Positions 39,765-48,243 of a stretch of 64,000 nucleotides of DNA are shown here, piece by piece. Within the stretch, counting starts at the first letter, position 1. Each line of letters starts with the position of its first letter. The notes beneath the pieces were generated by a model, which did not search any database, was not told the DNA's origin, and worked only from the letters and a program-made list of their open reading frames with translations. This stretch comes from Chromohalobacter nigrandesensis (GTDB lineage: Bacteria > Pseudomonadota > Gammaproteobacteria > Pseudomonadales > Halomonadaceae): contig NZ_JAKGAM010000002.1 of the NCBI RefSeq assembly GCF_023061285.1, positions 124,001 to 188,000 of the forward strand. The letters are read 5' to 3'. The translations under genes and the position numbers were made by a program.

Positions 39765-40063
39765 GGTGATTGTCCTTTATTTCGTGGTGAGAGGCGTCGT
39801 GGCGTCAAACGCCACTCTTCGACCATAGCCCTCTTGCTGGCGCGTAATGTTCCCAGCGAGTCATCGCCATGCCCAAAAGAGACATCGAAGAACGCAATCC
39901 GGCGTTCTTGCCGCCCGACGCATAACGCCACACAAACGTCGACCTACCACGATTTGCTTAGTCGTCTTATCGTAAGCAGGGCTTGTTCCCGCTGTAGAGC
40001 CATGTTATTCAAGCCAATACTCAAAGATGCCCCATGAGGCATCGCCCGCCACCGGAGTTCGCC
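39765..40063. promoter_or_regulatory. Divergent control region of fdhA and the MFS gene
   Basis: 299 bp between divergent starts, expected to hold both promoters. I find no strong palindrome or -35/-10 pair by eye. A start at 40034 for the MFS gene would lie in this gap but lacks a ribosome-binding site. Confidence 0.35.
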
Positions 40064-41230
40064 ATGGAGGCCTCGACCGCCACCGCCTCGCCTCGTTCCC
40101 ACTCACATCCCGCTCGCCTGACCGGCATGAGCTGGACGCATTTTCTCAACGACGGCGCCGCCAATTATCTGCCGGGCGTGCTGCCGGCGATTCTGATCTC
40201 GCTCAACCTGTCGGTGGCGCTGGCCGGAACGATCATGGCGGCCTTGTTGATGGGCCAGGCACTGCAACCGCTGGTGGGGATTTTCGCCGACCGGGTCGGT
40301 GGCCGCGTCATGGTCGCTCTGGGGCTCGCCGGTTCGTCACTGGGCGGCGCCCTGGTAGGCTTTGCTTCGGGTTTCTGGCCTCTGCTCGGCATTCTGATGC
40401 TGATCGGGATCTCCAACGCCTTCTTCCATCCCCAGGCACTGGCCGGGATTCGTCGCCTGGGTGGCGAACGCCCGGGGACCGCGATGTCGATCTTCATGGT
40501 CGGCGGCGAGGTAGGACGTGGTGTGTGGCCGGCTCTGGCAAGCTGGGTGGTGGTGCAGTGGGGCCTGGGGTATCTGTGGCTGCTCGCCCTGCCCGCGCTC
40601 GTCACGCTGCCGTTCGTGCTGCACTGGGCGCCGCGCCTGCCGCCGCGCGACGCGAATGCCACCCCCATCGCCTGGCGTCTGCATGCCGGCCCGCTCTCGC
40701 GGTTGGTGGCCTTTTCCGCCCTGCGTTCCCTGATGATTCTCTCGGTGGTGACCTATGTACCGTTGATGTGGGCTCAGGGCGGGGGCGATCTAACCACCGG
40801 CGCCAGCTTCATCACCGTCATGCTGGTCGTCGGCGTGATCGGCAACCTCGGCGGCGGACGGCTCTCGGATCGCTTCGGCCGACGCCCGGTGTTGATCGTC
40901 GCCATGAGTATTTCGGTCATCATGCTGGCGGCCTTCCTGATGGCCGAAGGCATCTGGCTGTGGATCGTGCTCGGCGTGCTGGGCATCAGCCTGTTCGCGA
41001 CCTTGCCGCTGGGCATCCTCATCGCCCAGGACATCCTGCCCGAGAACCGCTCGCTGGGATCGGGCATGGCGCTGGGCCTGGCCAACGCACTGGCGGCCCT
41101 CGGCGTGATGCTACTGGGGCCGGTCGCCGCGCTCTGGGCGCCCGCCGCACCACTGTGGATCGCCTTGGGCGGCGGCGTGGTCAGCATCTTCCTCGCCAGC
41201 GGGCTGCCCGAGCACGCCTCGGCTCGCTGA
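40064..41230 (+). CDS. MFS transporter, fosmidomycin-resistance-like
   Basis: A 388-residue major facilitator protein with 12 predicted helices. MSWTHFLNDGAANYLPGVLPAI opens helix 1, which resembles the Fsr group. The helix 2-3 loop signature GIFADRVGGRVMVALG and the mirror loop GGGRLSDRFGRRPVLIV are intact. It probably exports a small molecule; the substrate is unknown. CGGAG precedes the ATG at 40064. It is the only plus-strand gene between the formaldehyde/formate and dimethylglycine genes, and its end lies 8 bp from the convergent etfB. Confidence 0.83.
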   Translation: MEASTATASPRSHSHPARLTGMSWTHFLNDGAANYLPGVLPAILISLNLSVALAGTIMAALLMGQALQPLVGIFADRVGGRVMVALGLAGSSLGGALVGFASGFWPLLGILMLIGISNAFFHPQALAGIRRLGGERPGTAMSIFMVGGEVGRGVWPALASWVVVQWGLGYLWLLALPALVTLPFVLHWAPRLPPRDANATPIAWRLHAGPLSRLVAFSALRSLMILSVVTYVPLMWAQGGGDLTTGASFITVMLVVGVIGNLGGGRLSDRFGRRPVLIVAMSISVIMLAAFLMAEGIWLWIVLGVLGISLFATLPLGILIAQDILPENRSLGSGMALGLANALAALGVMLLGPVAALWAPAAPLWIALGGGVVSIFLASGLPEHASAR

Positions 41231-41238
41231 GCGGGACC

Positions 41239-42042
41239 TCACCGCAGTACGTCTTCTTCACGCAGTAGCGTCAGGATCGCCTCGGCGCCCTGTTCCGGGG
41301 TCACGTCTGTCAATACCTGGCCACCACCGCCTTCGGCTTTGGCGGCGGCGGCCTTGAAGCGGTCTCGTGCCGAGGCGGCCTTGACGATCTTGAGGCGTTT
41401 GGGACGCTGACGGGCGGGTTGCACTTGCCATGCGGCCCATTCTTCATCATCGCTCACCGGCCCTGCCGTCGTCTCGAATGTACCGCGTCGCGCCGGCCCG
41501 TAGGCGCTCTGGCGCGGCGTAGGGGCCGCGTTATCGACAGTGACGATAGCCGGCAGTCGAACCTTGAGGCGCCGCCGCTGCCCACGCGGCAGGGCCTGCA
41601 GCAAGGTCGCCACACCGTCCTCCACGCTTTCCACCGCTGCCAGACCGCTCACCAGGGGCCAACCGAGGCGCTCCGCAAGCAGGTAGGGTAGCAGACCCGA
41701 GCCTTCGCCCCGTTCGGCACGCTCGCCGGTGATTACCAGTTGCGGCGAGGTCTCGTCCAGGATCTCAGCGAGCGCGGGCAGCACATCGGCGCCTTCGGGC
41801 TGCTCGAGTAGCGACAATTCGGTGAAGCCCATGCCCAGATAGCCGCGCAATGCCGCGTCGCTGCTCACATCCCGCTCACCGGCATGCAGCAGACGTACCT
41901 CGGCATCCGTCAGCGAGCGCGCCAGCTCAACGCCTCGCGCGTCCTGGTCGGCACGCCGCGCCCTTCCTGTCAACGGGTGACGACCGACGGAAACCAGCAC
42001 CGTCACCTCGAGCGCTGGCATCGTGGTAACTTCAGGCTGCAT
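41239..42042 (-). CDS. etfB: Electron transfer flavoprotein beta subunit of the dgc operon
   Basis: A 267-residue EtfB homologue that with EtfA moves electrons from the dimethylglycine demethylase to the quinone pool. It has the ETF segments VTVLVSVGRHPLTGRARRA, ITGERAERGEGSGLLPYLLAERLG (AMP-binding side) and RRRLKVRLPAIVTVDN. It is more divergent than housekeeping EtfB, as usual for dgc-linked copies. GAGGAG lies 8 bases before the ATG, and it overlaps etfA by 11 bp. Last gene of the dgc operon. Confidence 0.87.
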   Translation of the reverse strand: MQPEVTTMPALEVTVLVSVGRHPLTGRARRADQDARGVELARSLTDAEVRLLHAGERDVSSDAALRGYLGMGFTELSLLEQPEGADVLPALAEILDETSPQLVITGERAERGEGSGLLPYLLAERLGWPLVSGLAAVESVEDGVATLLQALPRGQRRRLKVRLPAIVTVDNAAPTPRQSAYGPARRGTFETTAGPVSDDEEWAAWQVQPARQRPKRLKIVKAASARDRFKAAAAKAEGGGGQVLTDVTPEQGAEAILTLLREEDVLR

Positions 42043-43300
42043 CGCGTTTCTCCTCTCGCGCTTGTGCCACCAGGGTGACCAGCGCCTCGAGTATCTGGGT
42101 CGCGTCCCCGATCACCGCGAGATCGGCGCGCTTGATCATGTCGCACCCTGGGTCCATGTTGATCGCCACTACCTTGTCGCAGGTCTGGATCCCCTGCAGG
42201 TGCTGGATGGCGCCGCTGATGCCCACGGCGACATAGACTCTCGCCGTCACCCAGGTGCCGGTGGCGCCCACCTGACGGTCGCGGGCCATGAAGCCATCAT
42301 CCACCGCCACACGTGAGGCGCCTTCGGTAGCCCCCAACACCTCGGCGGCATGGTGGAAACCTGGCCAATCCTTGACGCCATTGCCGGCGGAAAGAATGAA
42401 TTCGGCCTCTGACAATGCCACGCCGGACGGATCGACGCTGACTTGCCCAAGATCCTGGATACGCGACAAGGTCGACGGCAACGGCTGAGGCAAGGCCAGT
42501 TCGGCGGCAGCATGACGCGTCTCGCTGACCGGTTCGGCACATTCGGCCAGCGCCAGGGCGACTCGCGACAAGGGGCGCCGAATGTCCAGCGACCCCGCCG
42601 CGCCCCGCGCGGTGCACTGCCAACCCATGACCGCCTCGGTATCCGCTGCGACCTGCCAGACGCTCGTCGCCGGCCGTTCGCCGAGACGCACCGCCAGGCG
42701 CCGGCCCAGCTCGCCGCCGCCCAGCTTGGAATCCGGCAGCAACCAATGGCGCGGTGCCCAGGCCTCCTCGACCAGGGTCAGCGCGCCCAGACGCGCCTCG
42801 GGGGCGTAGCCTGCGACATCCGGTGAATCGAGATGCAGCAGGCGATCGACTCCCGCCTCGGCGAAGCTCGTCTCCTTATGGGGACCGAAGATCACCGCGA
42901 CCACCGCGCCCCGGGCTACCGGATCGGCATCGGCGAGCTGGCGCGCCAGGCCGAGCAGATCGCGATCATGCCCGCTCAGGCGGCCGCCGGCCATATCCGG
43001 CACCACCGCGACCAGGAAGGCGGGCGCTTCGATCTCGACCAGCGGCTTACGCTCGGCAGCCGGTGTCGTCGCACCGCCGCCACCCGCACCTTGCTGCGTG
43101 CCGCTACGGTCGATGCGCTTTACGCCATTGGGACCGACGAACCCAATCGCGTGCGGATTCCTGCGTACGAGACCGTTGGGACCCTGCCATTCACTGGCCG
43201 CGCCCTGGCCCGCCGCCAGGAGCACTTCAGCATGGCGCGGATGCAGACGATTGCGGGCGATCCATTCCTGGCGGGGATCGCGACGTGGAAGATCGCTCAT
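42032..43300 (-). CDS. etfA: Electron transfer flavoprotein alpha subunit of the dgc operon
   Basis: A 422-residue EtfA homologue. The C-terminal FAD domain is clear: LSAGNGVKDWPGFHHAAEVLGA, ATGTWVTARVYVAVGISGAIQHLQG, and DKVVAINMDPGCDMIKRADLAVIGD. The N-terminal 100 residues, including QEWIARNRLHPRHAEVLLA and a Gly-rich linker, are an extension not found in housekeeping EtfA but usual in the dgc-linked form. It partners EtfB and probably receives electrons from DgcA/DgcB. Overlaps dgcB by 4 bp (ATGA). Confidence 0.88.
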   Translation of the reverse strand: MSDLPRRDPRQEWIARNRLHPRHAEVLLAAGQGAASEWQGPNGLVRRNPHAIGFVGPNGVKRIDRSGTQQGAGGGGATTPAAERKPLVEIEAPAFLVAVVPDMAGGRLSGHDRDLLGLARQLADADPVARGAVVAVIFGPHKETSFAEAGVDRLLHLDSPDVAGYAPEARLGALTLVEEAWAPRHWLLPDSKLGGGELGRRLAVRLGERPATSVWQVAADTEAVMGWQCTARGAAGSLDIRRPLSRVALALAECAEPVSETRHAAAELALPQPLPSTLSRIQDLGQVSVDPSGVALSEAEFILSAGNGVKDWPGFHHAAEVLGATEGASRVAVDDGFMARDRQVGATGTWVTARVYVAVGISGAIQHLQGIQTCDKVVAINMDPGCDMIKRADLAVIGDATQILEALVTLVAQAREEKRDAA

Positions 43301-45348
43301 GACATGACCTCCTCGGTGGCCTGCGGGGTCGAGGCATCACGCGGCGCCAGCGTCGCCGCAGGCGTGGTATCCAGCGCGACGGCAACCATCTCGGCGATAT
43401 CCTTGACCGCGACCTCTTCGTCGCCCGTTGGCGGGACGACACCTTCGAACATGGCCGTGCATTGCGGGCAGCCCACCACGACCTGCTCGGCCTGGGTTTC
43501 GCGCACATCACCCATGCGCATGTCGGGGATGCGCTGCTTGCCGGGAACATCGGTAATCGGCGCCCCGCCACCGCCACCGCAGCAACGCGAGCGATAGCCC
43601 GAGCGCTGCATCTCGACCAGCTCGACGCCCAGCGCTTTCAGCACCGCGCGGGGGGCTTCGTATTCGCCGTTGTAGCGGCCCAGGTAGCAGGGGTCGTGAT
43701 AGGTCACCCGCGACGCCTGGCCCGGCGCCAGTCGCAACCGACCGGACTCGATCAACTGATTGATGAAGGTGCTGTGATGCCAGACCGGGTAGCTGCTTTC
43801 CTGCCCTGGCGGATAGAAGGCGCCGTATTCATTCTTGAGCACATGGAAGCTGTGCGGATCGCAGGTAACGATACACTCGAAGCGATACTGGGAAAGCGTG
43901 GCGATATTGCGCCGCGCCAGCGACTGAAAGGTTGCCTCGTCGCCGAGACGGCGCGCCACGTCGCCGCTGTCGCGCTCTTCGTTGCCGAGCACGGCGAAGT
44001 CGACACCGGCGGCGCGCAGCACCTTGACCAGGGCGCGCAGCGTGCGTTGATTGCGCATATCGAAGACGCCGTCACCCAGCCACAGCAACACCTCGGCGCG
44101 CTCGACGTCGGCCATCAACGGCAGCTCGAGATCCGCCGCCCAGTTGAGTCGTCCGCCGGGGTCGAAACCGCCGGGATTGTCGGTGGCAATCAGGTTGTCG
44201 ATCACCTCGGCGCCCTTGCCGGGGGTCGCACCGTCTTCGAGGGTCAGATGACGACGCATGTCGACGATGGCATCGACGTGCTCGATCATCATCGGACACT
44301 CCTCGACGCAGGCCCGGCAGGTGGTGCAGGACCACAGCGTCTCGGCATCGACCAGCGCCTTGCCGTCTTTTGTGGAAGCTGGCGCGACAATGGGACCATG
44401 CGGTGAGCCCTGGTGCTCACCCACCGGCCGGTCCTCAAGCCCTTGTGAAGGGTAAGGGCTACCGGCATAGCCAGCATCGCTGCCTCCGGCCATACCCACC
44501 ACCATGTCCTGGATCAGCTTTTTGGGGTTGAGCGGCTGGCCGGCGGCGAAGGCCGGGCAGACCGCTTCGCAGCGCCCGCATTGCACGCAGGCATCGAAGC
44601 CCAGCAACTGGTTCCAGGTGAAATCGGTGGGCTGGCCGACACCCAATGGCGCCTCGGTATCGTCGAGATCGAGCGCCTTGAGGCCGGTGGATGGATAGCC
44701 ACCGTGTTGCGTATCGGCAAAGCGCTCGGGACGGCGATGAAAGGCCAGATGCAAGGCACCGGCGAAGGCATGCTTCATCGGCCCACCCCAGGTCATGCCT
44801 ACTACCAATTCCGCCAGCCCCCAGGCCACCACACCGGCCAGCAACAAGGCGACCAGCCAGCCGCCCACGCCTTGTGAAAAGCCGGATGGCAGTACGCCCA
44901 CCGCCGGCAGGGTGACGACGAAGATACCCAGCGAGAACGCCATCAGGCTCTTGGGAAGGCGCATCCACGGCCCCTTCGACAAGCGTGCCGGCGGGTTGCG
45001 CCGCCGCCGGACGACGAACAGGCTACCCGCAAACATGGTCGCGCTGGCCGCCAACAACAACCAGCCGAGCATACCCTCGGCCAGTCCCAGGCCGTGCACG
45101 ATGACTGCCAGCCCCAGCGCCGCGACGAAGCCGCCGGCGGTGGCCACATGAGTATTGGCCATCACCTTGTCGCGCGCCACCACATGGTGCAGATCGACCA
45201 GATAACGTCGCGGCATCGCAGCCAGGCCACGTAAGAAAGCCACCTTCGACGCCCGCCCCCGGCGCCACAACCGCACACGCCGCCAGGCACCCAGCGCCGC
45301 CAGGGCCAAGGCAGCAAAGATTAGGGTCGGCAAGAGGATATCGAGCAT
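43297..45348 (-). CDS. dgcB: Dimethylglycine catabolism membrane Fe-S protein DgcB
   Basis: A 683-residue inner-membrane iron-sulfur protein. The first 230 residues hold about five to six helices (DUF3483-like). A ferredoxin-type region (about 260-370) has CVQCGRCEAVCPAF and CTTCRACVEECPMM. The C-terminal half has cysteine-rich CCG motifs, including HDPCYLGRYNGEYEAPR and RCCGGGGGAPITD. With DgcA it is needed for growth on dimethylglycine in Pseudomonas, and it resembles ETF-linked quinone reductases. The ATG at 45348 is chosen over GTG 45357 because GAGGT then has proper spacing. Confidence 0.9.
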   Translation of the reverse strand: MLDILLPTLIFAALALAALGAWRRVRLWRRGRASKVAFLRGLAAMPRRYLVDLHHVVARDKVMANTHVATAGGFVAALGLAVIVHGLGLAEGMLGWLLLAASATMFAGSLFVVRRRRNPPARLSKGPWMRLPKSLMAFSLGIFVVTLPAVGVLPSGFSQGVGGWLVALLLAGVVAWGLAELVVGMTWGGPMKHAFAGALHLAFHRRPERFADTQHGGYPSTGLKALDLDDTEAPLGVGQPTDFTWNQLLGFDACVQCGRCEAVCPAFAAGQPLNPKKLIQDMVVGMAGGSDAGYAGSPYPSQGLEDRPVGEHQGSPHGPIVAPASTKDGKALVDAETLWSCTTCRACVEECPMMIEHVDAIVDMRRHLTLEDGATPGKGAEVIDNLIATDNPGGFDPGGRLNWAADLELPLMADVERAEVLLWLGDGVFDMRNQRTLRALVKVLRAAGVDFAVLGNEERDSGDVARRLGDEATFQSLARRNIATLSQYRFECIVTCDPHSFHVLKNEYGAFYPPGQESSYPVWHHSTFINQLIESGRLRLAPGQASRVTYHDPCYLGRYNGEYEAPRAVLKALGVELVEMQRSGYRSRCCGGGGGAPITDVPGKQRIPDMRMGDVRETQAEQVVVGCPQCTAMFEGVVPPTGDEEVAVKDIAEMVAVALDTTPAATLAPRDASTPQATEEVMS

Positions 45349-45368
45349 ATTAACCACCTCACTTTGGG

Positions 45369-45466
45369 GCTACGAGCTACGAGCTTCGGGCTTCGGGCTT
45401 CGGGCTTCGGGCTTCGGACTACAACAGTGTTGCTCGCGGCTCGTTGCCCGAAGCTCGTGGCTGACG
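45369..45466. repeat. Heptanucleotide tandem array between dgcA and dgcB
   Basis: Fourteen 7-bp units in one register fill the gap from the dgcB leader to the dgcA stop. The first seven read GCTACGA x2 then GCTTCGG x5; later units drift (GCTCGCG, GCTCGTT, GCCCGAA, GCTCGTG). GAGCTTCGGGC early in the array and GCCCGAAGCTC near 45446 are complementary, so the intergenic RNA can fold. No gene is present. Confidence 0.85.
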
Positions 45467-45476
45467 CGAAGCGCCT

Positions 45477-47561
45477 TCAGAAATCCTTGCAAATCCGCAG
45501 AGCGTCGTAGATCGCCGCATGCGTATTGCGCGGCGCGGTGCAGTCGCCCACGCGAAACAGCAGGAAGCCGGATTGTGCATCGTCGTCCAGCGTCGCCAGG
45601 CTGGGTTGCGGCGCGGCGGCGTAGTGCGCCTCGAGGTCGAGCTGACCGTGATTGCGCGCGCGTTCCTTGAGCGCGTAATACAGTGATTCATTCGGACGCA
45701 CGCCGTTCTCGACGACCACCTGATCGACCACGCGCTCTTCCTGGGCCCCGGTGTATTCGTTCTCCAATACCGCCACCAGCGATGTGCCCTCGCGATAGAC
45801 CTTATGCAGCGCCAGGTCCGAGGTCATGATGACCTCCTTCTCGTAAAGGCTGCGGTAATAGGTGGGAAAGGTCGTACCGCCGACCGCACTGCCGGGCTTG
45901 GTATCGTCGGTGACGATTTCCACCTGGGCGCCTTTGTCGGCCAGGTAGTCGGCCACCGAGACCCCGGTGAATTCGCAGAGGGTATCGAACACCAGCACAT
46001 TCTTGCCCGGCGCCACCTCACCGCCGAGGACATCCCAGGCGCTGACGACCAGGCTTTCGTCGCGGTCTTGTGCATAGCCCCATTCGGGTACCTGGGTCAG
46101 AAACGGCTGGCCGCCAGTGGCGAGGACGACGATGTCGGGACGCAGGTCCTCGATGGTCGCCTCGTCGGCGCGCGCACCCAGTCGGACATCGACTTTGAGC
46201 CGCGTCAGTTCGAGCTGAAACCAGCGCGTGATGCCGGCGATCTGATCGCGCTGCGGCGCCTTGGCGGCCAGCGTGATCTGTCCGCCCAACGCCTCGGCAG
46301 CCTCGAACAGCGTGACCGAGTGGCCACGTTCGGCGGCGACCCGCGCCGCTTCCATGCCGCCCGGCCCGCCACCCACGACCACTACTTGGCGTTGGGGGCC
46401 GGCGCTTTTCTCGATCTCGTGCGGCAGGCCCATGTATTCGCGGGACGACGCCGCGTTCTGGATACACAACACGTCGAGGCCCTGGTACTGGCGGTCGATG
46501 CAGTAGTTGGCGCCCACGCACTGCTTGATCCGATCGGTCTGGCCCATCTGGACCTTGGCGATCAGGTGCGGATCGGCGATGTGTGCGCGGGTCATGCCCA
46601 CCATGTCGACATAGCCGCCTTCGAGAATGCGGTTGGCCTGGGTGGGATCCTTGATGTTCTGGGCATGGATCACCGGGGCGTTGACCACTTCCTTGATGCC
46701 CGCCGCCAGATGCAGGAACGGCTCCGGCGGGTAGGCCATATTGGGGATCACGTTGGCCAGGGTATCGTGGGTATCGCAGCCCGAGCCCACCACGCCGAAG
46801 AAGTCGACCTGGCCGGTAGCATCGTAGTAGGCGGCGATGTCCTTCATATCGTCGTGGGTCAAACCATCCGGATGAAACTCGTCGCCACAGATGCGCATGC
46901 CGACCACGAAATCGTCGCCGACCTCGGCGCGTACCGCCTTGAGCACTTCCATGCCGAACCGCATGCGGCCCTCGAAGCTGCCGCCCCACTCATCGGTGCG
47001 CTTGTTGACGCGCGGGCTCCAGAACTGGTCGATCAGATGCTGGTGCACGGCGGACAGCTCGACGCCGTCCAACCCACCTTCCTTGGCGCGCCGCGCGCCC
47101 TGGGCGAAATCGTCGATGATCCGCCAGATGTCTTCTTCTTCGATGGTCTTGCAGGTCGAGCGATGCACCGGCTCGCGAATCCCCGAAGGCGACAGCAGCA
47201 CCGGCCAGTCGTGACCGTCCCACCGTGAGCGACGCCCCATGTGGGTGATCTGAATCATGATCTTGCCGCCATGCTTGTGGACGGCATCGGCGAGGTTCTG
47301 AAAGTGCGGAATGATGCGGTCGGTGGTCAGGTTCACCGAGCTCCACCAGGCTTGGGGGCTATCGATCGATACCGGCGACGAGCCGCCGCAGATAGAAAGC
47401 CCCACACCGCCCTTGGCTTTCTCTTCGTAGTATTTGACGTAACGCTCGGTGGTCATGCCGCCATCGGTGGCATGGACCTCGGCATGGGCGGTGCTGACCA
47501 CGCGGTTGCGAATCGTCAGCTTGCCGATCTCGATGGGTTGAAAAAGTGCGTCGAATGCCAT
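45477..47561 (-). CDS. dgcA: Dimethylglycine demethylase DgcA (TMADH-like flavoprotein)
   Basis: A 694-residue enzyme that demethylates dimethylglycine to sarcosine. The N-terminal old-yellow-enzyme barrel (about 1-345) has FQPIEIGKLTIRNRVV, ITHMGRRSRWDG, GVELSAVHQHLIDQFWSPRVN and RTDEWGGSFEGRMRF. The C-terminal part has FAD/ADP-binding folds with VVVVGGGPGGMEAARVAAERG. The iron-sulfur region reads CVGANYC...C: Cys348, Cys354 and Cys366 are present, but Ala351 stands where trimethylamine dehydrogenase has its second cluster Cys. GAGG precedes the ATG at 47561; an in-frame start at 47618 overlaps the upstream gene and is rejected. Confidence 0.91.
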   Translation of the reverse strand: MAFDALFQPIEIGKLTIRNRVVSTAHAEVHATDGGMTTERYVKYYEEKAKGGVGLSICGGSSPVSIDSPQAWWSSVNLTTDRIIPHFQNLADAVHKHGGKIMIQITHMGRRSRWDGHDWPVLLSPSGIREPVHRSTCKTIEEEDIWRIIDDFAQGARRAKEGGLDGVELSAVHQHLIDQFWSPRVNKRTDEWGGSFEGRMRFGMEVLKAVRAEVGDDFVVGMRICGDEFHPDGLTHDDMKDIAAYYDATGQVDFFGVVGSGCDTHDTLANVIPNMAYPPEPFLHLAAGIKEVVNAPVIHAQNIKDPTQANRILEGGYVDMVGMTRAHIADPHLIAKVQMGQTDRIKQCVGANYCIDRQYQGLDVLCIQNAASSREYMGLPHEIEKSAGPQRQVVVVGGGPGGMEAARVAAERGHSVTLFEAAEALGGQITLAAKAPQRDQIAGITRWFQLELTRLKVDVRLGARADEATIEDLRPDIVVLATGGQPFLTQVPEWGYAQDRDESLVVSAWDVLGGEVAPGKNVLVFDTLCEFTGVSVADYLADKGAQVEIVTDDTKPGSAVGGTTFPTYYRSLYEKEVIMTSDLALHKVYREGTSLVAVLENEYTGAQEERVVDQVVVENGVRPNESLYYALKERARNHGQLDLEAHYAAAPQPSLATLDDDAQSGFLLFRVGDCTAPRNTHAAIYDALRICKDF

Positions 47562-47571
47562 CGTGGAAACC

Positions 47572-48117
47572 TCAGCCGGCGGATTGAGAGCGGGGAGTGA
47601 CCTGGAAGCGCCCGACATCGCAGGCGGGCTCGGCGGCGCTCTGGGTCTGCTCGGCGACGGTGCGCAGCTCGCTGCCGCGCGCGGCGAGGATCTGATCCAT
47701 CGCCCCGGCGAACCAACCGGTGAACATGTAATCCACCTTGTGGCCGACCTTGCCCTGTTGATAAACGAAAGCGCTGTCTTCCAGACGCACGCAGGCAGTG
47801 CCCGCGTCGAGGTCGATCGCCTCGGTGAAGAAGCGACCCCAGCCTCGTTGCGAGAGACGCTTCATGTAATGTTCGAAGACGTCCACACCTGTGATGCCGT
47901 GGCATTCGGCTTCTTTCTCGCACCAGTGCCAGGCACTCTTGTAGCCCGCTTGATAGAGAATCTCGGCGTAGGTCTCGATGCCCAGCGCCTGCTCCACGGC
48001 GACGTGGTTGTTGACGAAAAAATGGCGCGGCACATAGAGCATGGGCAGCGCATCGGTGGTCCACACGCCGGTCTCGCTATCCACCTCGATGGGCAATTCG
48101 GGAGGCATCTTGGTCAC
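47572..48117 (-). CDS. DUF5943 protein of the dimethylglycine operon
   Basis: A protein of about 181 residues that regularly precedes dgcA in dimethylglycine operons (for example in Pseudomonas aeruginosa). It has LPMLYVPRHFFVNNHVAVEQALG, YQAGYKSAWHWCEKEAECHG and GKVGHKVDYMFTGWFAGAMDQILA, which resemble the V4R/haem-NO-type small-ligand fold. Its biochemical role is unknown. The GTG at 48117 is preferred because GAGGA lies 8 bases upstream; ATG 48108 and TTG 48132 are alternatives. It ends 10 bp before dgcA. Confidence 0.8.
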   Translation of the reverse strand: MTKMPPELPIEVDSETGVWTTDALPMLYVPRHFFVNNHVAVEQALGIETYAEILYQAGYKSAWHWCEKEAECHGITGVDVFEHYMKRLSQRGWGRFFTEAIDLDAGTACVRLEDSAFVYQQGKVGHKVDYMFTGWFAGAMDQILAARGSELRTVAEQTQSAAEPACDVGRFQVTPRSQSAG

Positions 48118-48161
48118 GGTCGTATTCCTCAAATCTTGCTGATTGTTATGGCCCTACCGCG

Positions 48162-48243
48162 GCTTCGGGCTTCGGCAGCATTTTAGCTCGCAGCCCGTAG
48201 CTCGCCGCTTATATCTCACGGCCCATGGCTCGCCGCTCGTGGC
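48162..48243. repeat. Second heptanucleotide array, between dipeptidase and DUF5943 genes
   Basis: Directly after the dipeptidase stop, the minus strand reads nine heptads in register (48243-48181), most of form GCNNCGA or GCNACGG. Facing them on the plus strand are two GCTTCGG units (48162-48175). It is the same family as the array at 45.4 kb, and again occupies a gap inside the same operon. Confidence 0.8.

Noticed and set aside
45369-45466. Heptad array considered as a phase-variation tract in a coding region
   Set aside because: It lies between the dgcA stop and the dgcB ribosome-binding site, so unit changes would not shift a reading frame.
45804-47228. Open plus-strand frame of 474 codons opposite dgcA
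   Set aside because: Antisense shadow of a clear flavoprotein; rich in His, Arg and Ala without any domain.
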